Positions 9,086 through 18,814 of a stretch of 36,792 nucleotides of DNA are shown one piece after another. The stretch comes from Caldifarciminota bacterium (GTDB lineage: Bacteria > Hydrothermota > Hydrothermia > LBFQ01), in assembly GCA_015492295.1 (NCBI GenBank), contig WGFI01000045.1, forward strand, positions 1-36,792, written 5' to 3'. The position numbers and the translations under genes were made by a program. The notes under the pieces are model-generated. The model did not search any database and was not told where the DNA came from. It saw nothing but the letters and a program-made list of their open reading frames with translations. The stretch's first letter is position 1, and each line of letters starts with the position of its first letter.

Positions 9086-10645
9086 ATGGTTATGATCGTA
9101 TCTCAGATAACTTTGCCCAATTGGGATGTTCTGCTCACGCAGAAAAAGAAGGATGCGGTGGTTAGAATAATATCGTTCGGTTTGCCTAAGTTGAGATCCG
9201 TGGGGGATATAGCGGTTGATTGGAATGTATCAACGGGTACGGGATTTTTTATAGATTCATCCGGCACCATAATCACAAACAGTCATGTGATAAGAACGGG
9301 TAAGGTGATAGCGGTTATTTTGAATGGTCCTACCGTATCCAACTTTAAGGAATTGGTTGATAGGTTGTATTTTGCGGAAATTATATACGATGATCCCGAT
9401 AACGATATAGCGATTTTAAAGATAACGGGCGAGAAATTCCCAAGTTTGACCCTCTCCCTTAGAAAGGAGTTGAAACAAGGGGAACCCGTAGCGGCATTAG
9501 GTTATCCCGGAACCTCATATCACGATAATCAGTTAAAGGTCATGTTCGGTTTCGTCGCTTCGGATAGAAATTCCAATCCGATACTGTTAAATATGAGCGT
9601 GAATCCGGGGAACAGCGGGGGGCCGGTTATAGATAGAAATGGGAAGGTTGTGGGTGTGGTTTTTGCCAAGGAAGGGGGTAATAGGGAGGCATTATCCTAC
9701 GCAATCCCCGTTCATGTGGTAAAGAAGGTTCTAAAAAAGGTTGAATTAAGGAACTTTAAAGGTAAATACGCCGGAACCGATATGTATGAAGCCTATGAAG
9801 AGCTCGGGAGGGGGCTTATGAAGGCTTTGATGTTTGAGGATTACAATGAGGCTATAACCCACGCCCAGAAGGCGGTTGAAATAGATCCGGATTATGCGGA
9901 AGGGCACTTCTTTTACGGTTTTCTTGCATACAAATATAAGGCTTATAAAATAGCCCAAAGGGAGTATAACACAGCTTATAAGCTCAAACCTTCACTGTTT
10001 GATGATAATTACAACAAGGAAACCGTTGAGAAGCTTTTAAATCCTAAGGATACGAGCGAAAAGGAAGAGGAGAAGAAGGAGGAAAAAACTCAAAGTACAG
10101 ATGAAAGTGTGAATACCAAATCGGAAAACATTGAGGTTGAGGTGGAACCTCTTATGAAAAAGGAGAGAAATGTAAAGTTTGGAGTATATTTTATAAGGGG
10201 TTATTCGGATGATTTCCTATCCGGAAATAGTACCCTTCCTAAGGATGACAGGATGGAGGCATTTCTATCCGTTGATTTAAATCTGTGGAACTCCACCCTT
10301 TATATTGTAAAGAATGCATCATTTGGTGCGGGCTTAGGTGCTCCTTTCATAAGGTTTATAGCGTTTGTCGGTGGGTACGAAAGGCTCAGATTTGAAGGTA
10401 TATACCATTATAAATCTTTTGAAATATCAGGAGGTTTGGGGATATTGAACGAAGGGGATAAGAGTCCCGCCTCTCTAAGGTTTTCGGTTTTTTACACCCA
10501 TAAGGATACCCCGTGGATGTTCTTATTTTCAGCGGAGAGAATGAAATTCTCGGATATATCAAGGGCTTTAAGTGGAAACACGAAGGAGGAGAAAAAGATA
10601 AATACACTTTTCAGCTTGGGTGTGGGTGTGAATTTTAATATGTGA
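9086..10645 (+). CDS. Trypsin-like (S1C/DegP-type) serine protease with TPR segment and beta-strand-rich C-terminal domain
   Basis: GTGFFIDSSGTIITNSHVI, DNDIAILKI and NPGNSGGPVIDRNGKVVGVVFA catalytic motifs; TPR-like AITHAQKAVEIDPDYAEGHFFYGFLAYK; C-terminal about 150 aa alternating pattern. The ORF track starts at TTG 9080; ATG at 9086 is equally possible. Confidence 0.85.
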   Translation: MVMIVSQITLPNWDVLLTQKKKDAVVRIISFGLPKLRSVGDIAVDWNVSTGTGFFIDSSGTIITNSHVIRTGKVIAVILNGPTVSNFKELVDRLYFAEIIYDDPDNDIAILKITGEKFPSLTLSLRKELKQGEPVAALGYPGTSYHDNQLKVMFGFVASDRNSNPILLNMSVNPGNSGGPVIDRNGKVVGVVFAKEGGNREALSYAIPVHVVKKVLKKVELRNFKGKYAGTDMYEAYEELGRGLMKALMFEDYNEAITHAQKAVEIDPDYAEGHFFYGFLAYKYKAYKIAQREYNTAYKLKPSLFDDNYNKETVEKLLNPKDTSEKEEEKKEEKTQSTDESVNTKSENIEVEVEPLMKKERNVKFGVYFIRGYSDDFLSGNSTLPKDDRMEAFLSVDLNLWNSTLYIVKNASFGAGLGAPFIRFIAFVGGYERLRFEGIYHYKSFEISGGLGILNEGDKSPASLRFSVFYTHKDTPWMFLFSAERMKFSDISRALSGNTKEEKKINTLFSLGVGVNFNM

Positions 10646-12447
10646 TGAGTTTAGATAGATTTGAGCAGGAGATCATAGGAAGGTATCTGATCTCTAAGAA
10701 ATTGAATTTTGAGGAGTTTTTGGGTAAGTTTTATGAAAGGATTGAAATTTTACCTTCTCGTATAAATTATCGCGAGAATTCAGATATTTGGGAAGTTATA
10801 AAAAAGTTTGAAACCACAATTGATGATAAGTTCAAGAAATTAAGCGGATCTTTCTACACACCTTATTTCATAGTTGATTATATAAATACCCGTGTTATTT
10901 TGGAAAATCCAAGTAAAGATATAAAGGTTATAGATCCAGCATGCGGCAGCGGTGCGTTCTTGATAGATGCATTATTTAAATTAAGACGGAAATTGCAGAA
11001 AACTTATAAGGAGTTGGTTGAAGAGAATATATTTGGAATAGACATTGATCCAAGAGCGGTTAAAAGAACCAAAATACTTTTATCCTTGATCGTTTTTGAA
11101 CAAGAAGGCGAAATACCCACAAGGTTCAACATTTACTTCGGAAACAGTCTGGATAAAAATTTTCTAAAAAAAGCTTTAAAAGGCTTAAAGTTTCAAGCGG
11201 TTATAGGTAATCCACCTTACATTAGAATACAGAATATGGATGAGAATATAAGGGGAATAATTAAAAAGTATTGGAAATTCGCCCAAGGAGATACCGATGT
11301 GTTTATTCCTTTTATTGAACTTGGAATAGAATTACTGGCCGATGATGGAAAGATGGGATATATAATACCAAACAGCTATTTCACAACTCATGCGGCTAAA
11401 AGTTTAAGAAAATTCCTTCAAAAGAAAAGGTATATTGAGGAAATCGTGGATTTTGATCATTATCAGGTTTTTGAAGGAATCACCACCTATACCGCTATAA
11501 CGATAATCTCTAAGAAACCAAAAAGTTATTTCATTTTAAAGAAAATAAGGAACGATAATGATATGAAAGATTTAAATGTTTTGGAAGATGAGAAGGTACA
11601 TTTTGAGGATCTTCATGCGGAAAAGTGGGTTTTGGTTTCAAAAAGCGATAAGGAGTTCATTGAAATCATTGAGAATTCCTATTATAAACTCAAAGATATA
11701 GCACACATAAGAGTGGGACTCGCTACACTGGCTGATAAAGTGTATATATTGGATAATCCAGAGGAGGATGGAAAGTACTTTGTTAAATATTTCAGAGGAA
11801 AGAAGTTTCTGATAGAAAAAGAAATAACGAAAGAGATAATAAAAGTTAGCATAATAAAATCGGAAGAAGATATTATAAAAAATAGAAGAAGAATCATATT
11901 TCCATATAAGAAGATTAATCGTATGTATGTTATAGTGGGTGAAGAGGAATTAAAGGAGAGATTCCCAGAAACATACAAATACTTATTATTCTGCAAGGAT
12001 ATTCTCACTAAGAGAGATAAGGGAAGAAAACAATATGAAACTTGGTATGCCTATGGAAGAACCCAAGGGATAAATACCACCTTTGGAAGGAAAATACTAA
12101 CTCCTCCAATGGCTTTAAATCCCACTTTTGTGGTATGTGAAAAAGAAAACGCTACATTTTATAGCGGATATGGTATTTTCCCCAAAATAGAACCTTTTAC
12201 AGACCTGTATTTACTGAAAAAGATTCTAAATTCTGAAATAATGAAGGTGTATATTGAATCAACATCCAAAAGCTATCGGGGCGGGTGGAAGTCTTATTCA
12301 AAAACTTTCATTAAAAACTTTGGTATTCCTAAACTTTCGGATAAACAAGTGGAGTTTTTAAGAAAAGAGGAAGATAAAGAAACTATAAATAGCTTTTTAA
12401 GGGAAGTATATTATGAGCAAGCAAAATATTTATACAGGCTTTTATAA
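10645..12447 (+). CDS. Eco57I/TaqI-like DNA methyltransferase of a restriction-modification system
   Basis: VIDPACGSGAFLIDALFKL, GIDIDPRAVKRTK and VIGNPPYIRIQNM (NPPY motif); C-terminal target-recognition-like region. ATG overlaps the protease stop (TGATG). Confidence 0.88.
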   Translation: MSLDRFEQEIIGRYLISKKLNFEEFLGKFYERIEILPSRINYRENSDIWEVIKKFETTIDDKFKKLSGSFYTPYFIVDYINTRVILENPSKDIKVIDPACGSGAFLIDALFKLRRKLQKTYKELVEENIFGIDIDPRAVKRTKILLSLIVFEQEGEIPTRFNIYFGNSLDKNFLKKALKGLKFQAVIGNPPYIRIQNMDENIRGIIKKYWKFAQGDTDVFIPFIELGIELLADDGKMGYIIPNSYFTTHAAKSLRKFLQKKRYIEEIVDFDHYQVFEGITTYTAITIISKKPKSYFILKKIRNDNDMKDLNVLEDEKVHFEDLHAEKWVLVSKSDKEFIEIIENSYYKLKDIAHIRVGLATLADKVYILDNPEEDGKYFVKYFRGKKFLIEKEITKEIIKVSIIKSEEDIIKNRRRIIFPYKKINRMYVIVGEEELKERFPETYKYLLFCKDILTKRDKGRKQYETWYAYGRTQGINTTFGRKILTPPMALNPTFVVCEKENATFYSGYGIFPKIEPFTDLYLLKKILNSEIMKVYIESTSKSYRGGWKSYSKTFIKNFGIPKLSDKQVEFLRKEEDKETINSFLREVYYEQAKYLYRLL

Positions 12448-13125
12448 TGCTATAAAGGAGAGTTATTTTAAATATCTTCTATTTGGAGATAGAAGCGAGG
12501 AGAAACTGAAACCTTTGCATTCGTGGATTGGTATATTTCTTAAACGGTAAAGAAGTTCAAACGGAAGGTGAATACTATACGAAAATTATTGATGTGGCCA
12601 TCGTTAAAAGAGGAGTTAAGGTTATTAAAAAAAGGGTAGGCTTTAAAAGTGTGTTTTATATTCCAGAAATAGAAATGGCCATATCAATCAAATTTATAAC
12701 CTCCAATTTTAAGCAGAACGCTAATAATTATTTTGAAAATCTTTTAGGAGAATGCGCAAATTTAAGGGTAAGAGGTATAAAATTCGGTCATTTTGTGGTG
12801 TTTAGAGATAAATCATTGGGAAACCTTGGAGGATCAAGATATAAATAAGTATATCAAGTTGTTTCAAGAAAGGAATAGGTTTCTACATGTCCCAAATTTT
12901 ATATGTATAGAGATAGTTAGCATTAGTCCTTTGATTGAAGAATTTTATAACAGGAAACCAAAATTTACAGAAATGGAAATATCAAGATATTTCAATAAAA
13001 AATCTTTATTGGTCAAAAATGGTATCAATAACACGAAGCTTAGTGGGAGAGTTAAGGAGTTTCTCTTGAAAAACTTGGATTTGCATCGTTTTTTAATGAG
13101 TATAAGGGATATGTTTGGGTAGAAA
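12413..13125 (+). pseudogene. Frame-disrupted type II restriction endonuclease partner of the 10645 methylase
   Basis: Continuous-looking protein spread over frames: MSKQNIYTGFYNAIKESYFKYLLFGDRSEEKLKPLHSW | YFLNGKEVQTEGEYYTKIIDVAIV...EMAISIKFITSNFKQNANNYFENLLGECANLR..FGHFVVFRD | HWETLEDQDINKYIKLFQERNRFLHVPNF...VKEFLLKNL | GFASFFNEYKGYVWVEIYDET; at least three frame changes. Confidence 0.65.
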
Positions 13126-13142
13126 TATATGATGAGACTTCA

Positions 13143-15146
13143 TTGTTTATTTATCTCGGATATAATATTTGGATTGTGATTTTTATATTTGCCGCAAGTC
13201 AGTGTGAATTTATTATAAAAACCGTTCCTAACGCGTACATAAAGGGGGAAAGCTTCTCTACCTATGCGGACAATAAAGGTTATGCGAAAATAAAGGCGGA
13301 TTCCGGTGAAATCATAGTTATAAGCGCCGTAGGGTATGAGACGAGTAGGATAACATCCGAATGTAAGGACATAGAAGTAAAATTAAAAGAAAGGCCTTTT
13401 AAAATAGGTGAGATAATCGTTGAAAGCGCACCACTGAGAATGGTTGAAAGGACGAAAACTGTTGAACACATAGGTGAAAAAGACTTAATATACCAACCTT
13501 CGCCGTATATGAAACCCGAAGAGATGCTTATGTTTATACCGGGAGTTTCCTATGAAGGTAAGGATGTAGCTGGAAGCGTCCCAGCGGTGAGAGGTTTGGC
13601 GAGGTTTAGAACACTGGTTTATTTAAAAAACATGAAAATAACCACGGAGAGGGAGATAGGACCATCGTTGTTTTACGCCGTACCGGATGTTATAGAGAGG
13701 GTTGAAGTTTTTAAAGGGGGTTCCACGGTTTTCGGTTCGGATGCCATAGGTGGTTCAGTTTTATATTTTTTAAAAGGAACTCACTCCCCCCAGGAGGTGA
13801 AGCTATCCTACAATTCAAACAACGGTTTGATAGGCGGATATTTGGGATTTAAACCTGTAAAAAACATCTATATGGGTTTTGGAAGTTATAATGCGCAGAA
13901 CTATTACTTTCCCGATACCTTAAAGAGAGACCTACTCTCCATGGTGCCGGCGAATCCTTCTGGTTTTAAAAAATATACCATGACCTTATCTTTCAATGTA
14001 GAGGATTTTGGGCTTTCCATAGTTTCCTTTCTGGCAAGGGACTTTTACAGAGCCTACAAGAGCAATTCAATCAATTACTATCCAGAAATAGATGAGAACT
14101 ACATGTTTTTCAGTTTCAAGGGATGGGAATTGGGTTTTCATAACTACTACACATTGAGTAGGAAGATCAAATCCCATGATACCTTGGAAAACCATAGATT
14201 TGGCAATGACCTGTCTTTAAGATATTATTACACCCACGATAGGTTATCCTTTGGCTTTGATTATTTTGGAAGGTACGGTGTAAATTCCAAGGTGTATTTC
14301 AACCGTATATGGAAATACGATGAATTAAAAAACGCTTATTTACATGAATTCGGTTTCTTTATCTTGGGATATGCTTCAAAGGGGAATCTTGAACTTTCCT
14401 ATGGTGGGAGGATCGGTCTATTCTCAGCTTCAAATGTCGGAAATTTCAAATTCTCCCCCGCTTTACATTTCGGTTTTGTTAAGAATATAAGGGAAATCGT
14501 ATATATAAGATCAAATCTCATATTCTCTTATAGATTCCCCTCATTCCTTGAAACGAACGCATATACACCGAGGCCGAGAGGTTTCTTAATAGGAAACCCA
14601 AATCTGAAACCCGAGAATGCCCTAACCTTTGAAACTTCCTTAGGATTCCATAGATACTTTGAACTTACGGGTTTTATTATAGGTGTTAGGAACTTAATTG
14701 AGATGGTAAAAGAGGATACGGTATATACCTACAAGAACCTTTCGGAGCTCGGCTTGATAACGGGCGTTGAAGTGAGGGGGAATTTGACGGTGGGAATTAT
14801 AAACATAAAACCCGCTTTAACGTTTATGAGAGGTAGATCCGGCGGAAGTATAATTTCCGATATTCCTCCACCGAGAATCTCCCTCAGATTGGAAACTCTA
14901 TCGCCTACTTCTCTATATATCAACCTTTTCTATCAGGCGAAAACCGAAGGGGTATCTGAAATAGAGGAAGAAAGAGAATCCTTTTATACCTTAGATATAG
15001 GCCTATCATCAAAATACGAAAACTTCACATTCAATGTGGGTGTTTATAATATTACGAATCAGATCGGATACAGATCCTTGGACCCCGCATCCCTACCGCA
15101 ACCCGGTAGAGCCCTATTCGTACATATAAGATACACATTTCAATGA
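13143..15146 (+). CDS. TonB-dependent outer-membrane receptor
   Basis: Carboxypeptidase-like N-terminal domain, plug (PAVRGLARFRTLVYLKN, VERVEVFKGGSTVFGSDAIGGSVLYF) and barrel with NPNLKPENALTFETSLGF. Start uncertain (TTG 13143, or GTG 13176 which lies 9 nt after a TATAAT). Confidence 0.9.
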   Translation: MFIYLGYNIWIVIFIFAASQCEFIIKTVPNAYIKGESFSTYADNKGYAKIKADSGEIIVISAVGYETSRITSECKDIEVKLKERPFKIGEIIVESAPLRMVERTKTVEHIGEKDLIYQPSPYMKPEEMLMFIPGVSYEGKDVAGSVPAVRGLARFRTLVYLKNMKITTEREIGPSLFYAVPDVIERVEVFKGGSTVFGSDAIGGSVLYFLKGTHSPQEVKLSYNSNNGLIGGYLGFKPVKNIYMGFGSYNAQNYYFPDTLKRDLLSMVPANPSGFKKYTMTLSFNVEDFGLSIVSFLARDFYRAYKSNSINYYPEIDENYMFFSFKGWELGFHNYYTLSRKIKSHDTLENHRFGNDLSLRYYYTHDRLSFGFDYFGRYGVNSKVYFNRIWKYDELKNAYLHEFGFFILGYASKGNLELSYGGRIGLFSASNVGNFKFSPALHFGFVKNIREIVYIRSNLIFSYRFPSFLETNAYTPRPRGFLIGNPNLKPENALTFETSLGFHRYFELTGFIIGVRNLIEMVKEDTVYTYKNLSELGLITGVEVRGNLTVGIINIKPALTFMRGRSGGSIISDIPPPRISLRLETLSPTSLYINLFYQAKTEGVSEIEEERESFYTLDIGLSSKYENFTFNVGVYNITNQIGYRSLDPASLPQPGRALFVHIRYTFQ

Positions 15147-16462
15147 AAAGGGATTTGGTTATTTTGACCCTGATTTTCGTCCTAAGCAGGGTGATCCTTA
15201 AACTCGTCGATCTTTCGTATGATACGACATCCTTAATATGGGCTTGGCAACTTCTGGATCCTTTGTGGTTGTATAACCTTAATTCCTGGACGATATTTAA
15301 ATATCTGCACATGCAACCTCCCCTTTTCAACCTCTTTACATCCCTATCCTTGAAGCTATTTTCGGATCCAACTATATTCTGGGAGCTCTCATTTATGTTA
15401 ATGGGCTTACTTACCACCATTCTCCTTTATCTCATAGGCCTTCATCTGTCGTTGAACCGTAAAATTCTATTGATTCTCATAATCTTTGGATTTATATTGA
15501 ATCCTTCATCGTTCCTATATGAGAATTGGTATTTCTACACATACCCGAGTATGTTTTTTTTCACCCTATTCGCCTATCTCTGTATAAAAAGGAAACTCGT
15601 TCTTTCCTTGTTCGTATTAACGGCATTGATTTGGTTGATAAGCATATTCCAACCGATTATTTTCATAATACTCCTTATCGTGGTGATTATTAAACGGGGT
15701 ATGAGGTATTCAATTATCGCGTTTTCCCTCCCCTTCCTCCTTTCCATAGTCCCCCATTTAAAGAATTTTATGATCTTTGGGACATTTTCAAGTAGCAGTT
15801 GGTATGGTATGAATGTGGCGAAAGGGATATTTTGGAGTGAAAAGGTTATACCTTTAAAATATAAGCCTTCAAAGATGTTCCTTGAAAAACCTTTCTCAAA
15901 GGTTGATGTATATGAGAAGTATATAAAGTGGAAACCTTATGGTGTAGTGATAACCGATGAGAAGATGGAACCTTACACTTCCCGGGTGAATTACAACCAT
16001 TCAATATATGTGGAAGTATCAAAGAGATTTTTTAAAGAAAGTTTAAGGATTTTCTTCAATGAGCCTTACAGGATATTCATAATCTTGGGAATGTCGTTTT
16101 ATATGTTCTTAAAGGCCCCTTATGTGTATCTTATGAGAACCCCCTTTATGAGAGAAATCCATAAGAAGCGTATAAGCAGGATACTCGGAATATACTCCAT
16201 AATTTACGGAAATAAGGGGCCATACCTCATCATAACTTTTATAGTGGTTCTCGGCCTACTATCCTCCCTATTGTCCTTCCAAAGGTTGGATTACACGCAT
16301 AGGTTGGTCATTCTAACCGTACTATACTATGTTCTGGTTTCTTCAATAGATCCCGGGGAGAACAACAGATTCAGATTCACGATTGAACCCTTTATGTTGA
16401 TTTACGGGTTTTACTCCCTTAAAATATTCGTATCATGTTGCGCAAAGTTTTTAAAGTTTTAA
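15143..16462 (+). CDS. GT-C fold membrane glycosyltransferase-like protein (GT39/ArnT-like)
   Basis: Polytopic protein with an early acidic/loop segment and HMQPPLFNLF motif. Confidence 0.55.
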   Translation: MKRDLVILTLIFVLSRVILKLVDLSYDTTSLIWAWQLLDPLWLYNLNSWTIFKYLHMQPPLFNLFTSLSLKLFSDPTIFWELSFMLMGLLTTILLYLIGLHLSLNRKILLILIIFGFILNPSSFLYENWYFYTYPSMFFFTLFAYLCIKRKLVLSLFVLTALIWLISIFQPIIFIILLIVVIIKRGMRYSIIAFSLPFLLSIVPHLKNFMIFGTFSSSSWYGMNVAKGIFWSEKVIPLKYKPSKMFLEKPFSKVDVYEKYIKWKPYGVVITDEKMEPYTSRVNYNHSIYVEVSKRFFKESLRIFFNEPYRIFIILGMSFYMFLKAPYVYLMRTPFMREIHKKRISRILGIYSIIYGNKGPYLIITFIVVLGLLSSLLSFQRLDYTHRLVILTVLYYVLVSSIDPGENNRFRFTIEPFMLIYGFYSLKIFVSCCAKFLKF

Positions 16463-18051
16463 GTATAATTTGCGTATTTTATGGTTTATCTTATGCTCAA
16501 TTTCCTCCGAGACATGTGGCTCTTGGAGATTGGATGATGCTTCATGGTAGTCTCGGACATAACGGTTTTGGAGCGCTTAAAGGCCAGATAACTTCATGGA
16601 GTGTTAAATATACATTATCCTTATGCAGCGGTGAATCTCAACCGGCGGTTGCGGATATAAACGCCGATGGTCTTCCGGAATTGGTGTTTAACTGTTATGG
16701 TTCAACCACCGTGTACGCGGTTAGAGGAACGAACGGTACGATACTATGGACATCGGGGGTGAGTGGAGGATCCTGGGGTGCTCCTGCCATAGCGGATGTA
16801 TTGCCTTCAACTCCTGGGTTGGAAGTCATCGTATGTAGCTCCACATCAACCGCGCTCTTAAACGGACAAACGGGGGCGACCATATGGACGGCACCTTATG
16901 GCTGTGGTTCTTCCGCCGGTGCTCCCGCCGTTGCTTATGATGGTGCGGATACGCTTATATTGGTGAATAACAATACCACCCTCTACGCTTTGAGAGCATC
17001 AACGGGTGCAGTAGTGTGGTCTGCGGCCACGGGTGGTGCAACTCTCATAGGCATAGCGAAATCTCCCGCGGTAGGAGACATAAACGGTGATACGGCTCTT
17101 GATGTTGTGGTGGCAGGAAACGGTACGGTATATGCTTATAGATTTACGGATGGGACGCTTCTATGGACGAGAACAATATCAACGAGATATTACACGAGAA
17201 CCCCGGCAACCCTTGTGGATCTAACGGGGGATTGTATTGATGAGATTCTCGTGTCCGATGATGGGGGGAACATTTACGCTCTGAATGGTGTTGATGGATC
17301 GTCTTTATGGACATACAATATATCAGGGCAGATGGCATGTGGTCCAATATCAACGGCCGATGTGAATGGTGATGGAATAAACGATGTTATAGTTGGAACC
17401 TTGGGATCTTGCAACTGCGGATCCCCTGGAAGAACCGTGGTGATAAACGGTGCAACGGGTACATTGATATGGCAGCAAACATTTGACGGACCGAATATGA
17501 CCCATGGAGGTGGAAGGGTAGTTTCGGATTTTGATAGCGATGGACAACTTGAAATAGCCGTTGTACCTTATTATAGCGCGAGTATGTGCTTCGGAGATGG
17601 TATATTCAGGATGTTTAACGCCTTAACCGGAACGATTGAATGGACGGCGGGTGGAATAGTGGGTGAAGGTTCATCCTTCGCGGATATAGATGGTGATGGA
17701 TGTTCCGAGATAATGGTTCTTCCCTCCGCAGGAACAACCACCCTTATAGTGGTTGATGATAACACGGCGGTGTCATGCGGATTCTATCCGTACAACGATA
17801 CCTGCGGCGTTCTCAGTTATGATGATCCTGTGAATGTAGCTGAAAAGGTTTCTATAAAGAGGGTGGATGTATCATCCGGAAAAGGGCACATTGAGGTTAG
17901 CACGAACTTCCCAGCGATGGTTAAAATATATACAACAAACGGGAGGCTTATAGGGGAATTTAAAGTGAGTGGTGAGGGTACTTTCAGAATCAAGAAGGGG
18001 GTGTATTTGGTAAATGTAGAAGGAAAACTCTATACGGTGGTTGTAAGGTAG
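16435..18051 (+). CDS. Secreted FG-GAP/PQQ-type beta-propeller protein with T9SS-type C-terminal sorting domain
   Basis: Signal peptide (MLRKVFKVLSIICVFYGLSYAQ); repeated 'DINGDTALDVVVAGNGTVYAYRFTDGTLLW'; C-term VKIYTTNGRLIGEFKVSGEGTFRIKKGVYLVNVEGKLYTVVVR. Confidence 0.88.
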   Translation: MLRKVFKVLSIICVFYGLSYAQFPPRHVALGDWMMLHGSLGHNGFGALKGQITSWSVKYTLSLCSGESQPAVADINADGLPELVFNCYGSTTVYAVRGTNGTILWTSGVSGGSWGAPAIADVLPSTPGLEVIVCSSTSTALLNGQTGATIWTAPYGCGSSAGAPAVAYDGADTLILVNNNTTLYALRASTGAVVWSAATGGATLIGIAKSPAVGDINGDTALDVVVAGNGTVYAYRFTDGTLLWTRTISTRYYTRTPATLVDLTGDCIDEILVSDDGGNIYALNGVDGSSLWTYNISGQMACGPISTADVNGDGINDVIVGTLGSCNCGSPGRTVVINGATGTLIWQQTFDGPNMTHGGGRVVSDFDSDGQLEIAVVPYYSASMCFGDGIFRMFNALTGTIEWTAGGIVGEGSSFADIDGDGCSEIMVLPSAGTTTLIVVDDNTAVSCGFYPYNDTCGVLSYDDPVNVAEKVSIKRVDVSSGKGHIEVSTNFPAMVKIYTTNGRLIGEFKVSGEGTFRIKKGVYLVNVEGKLYTVVVR

Positions 18052-18055
18052 ATTT

Positions 18056-18478
18056 ATGGTGAGGGTCAAACTGAATGTTAGGTATCGTGATCTTGATACG
18101 CTCGGGCATGTGAATAATGCCGTTTATCTTTCTTATATTGAGCACGCAAGGGTCGTTATGTTTGACGAATATTACAGAAAATATGGAAACTTTCACTTTG
18201 TTATAAGGAGGGTGGAGATAGACTACCTCAAACCCTTGTATCTCCTTGATGAGGTTGAGATATACGCCTGGGTATCGCACATAGGTAGGAGTAGCTTCAC
18301 CATAGAATACGAGATATACAACGGTAAAGGGGAGATCTGCGCTAAGGCTAAAAGCATTCAGGTTGCGTATGATCCAATGACAAAAACCAAAACATCCATA
18401 GATCCGATATTCATGGAATACTTAAAAAGGTACTTCGTGGAATCAAAGGAAACCTCTCCACCAAGGGATAGATGCTAA
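18056..18478 (+). CDS. Acyl-CoA thioesterase, YbgC/FadM-type hotdog fold
   Basis: VRYRDLDTLGHVNNAVYLSYIEHARV signature. Confidence 0.9.
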   Translation: MVRVKLNVRYRDLDTLGHVNNAVYLSYIEHARVVMFDEYYRKYGNFHFVIRRVEIDYLKPLYLLDEVEIYAWVSHIGRSSFTIEYEIYNGKGEICAKAKSIQVAYDPMTKTKTSIDPIFMEYLKRYFVESKETSPPRDRC

Positions 18479-18811
18479 TACTATAACGAAGGACACTACG
18501 AAGCTTACCTTCCAGATGTTTCCTTTACGGGCCTTTATGCCACTTATATGCGCGAAAGTGAGGGCCAAGAGCATAAGAAAGGGATGTTCAATCGCGAAGA
18601 ATCTTATATGAAAATCCTTAAAGTTTATACCTTGCAGATTGATCAGATAATGTATCCAGAGGATCAACCCTACAAAAGCCTGTATATCAAATATGATCGT
18701 GTAGAGCTTTAAGAATCGCGGTTTATCTTTTAGCAGGTCCAAAAATGTTAATAGTCCTGATACTATAACCAACCACCTGATGATGCTATGAATGGAAAGG
18801 ATTATCTCCAT
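18443..18811 (-). CDS. Small 4-TM membrane protein (cytochrome b561-like hypothetical)
   Basis: HSIIRWLV...FDIQAFVGLILWIHY...RFFAIEHPFLMLLALTFAHI; conserved His in TM segments. Confidence 0.55.
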   Translation of the reverse strand: MEIILSIHSIIRWLVIVSGLLTFLDLLKDKPRFLKLYTIIFDIQAFVGLILWIHYLINLQGINFKDFHIRFFAIEHPFLMLLALTFAHISGIKARKGNIWKVSFVVSFVIVLASIPWWRGFL

Positions 18812-18814
18812 ATT

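Noticed and set aside
13176-13178. GTG 13176 as definitive TonB-receptor start
   Set aside because: It fits the -10 spacing (9 nt) but leaves only a very short hydrophobic N-terminus; TTG 13143 gives a fuller signal peptide. Left undecided.
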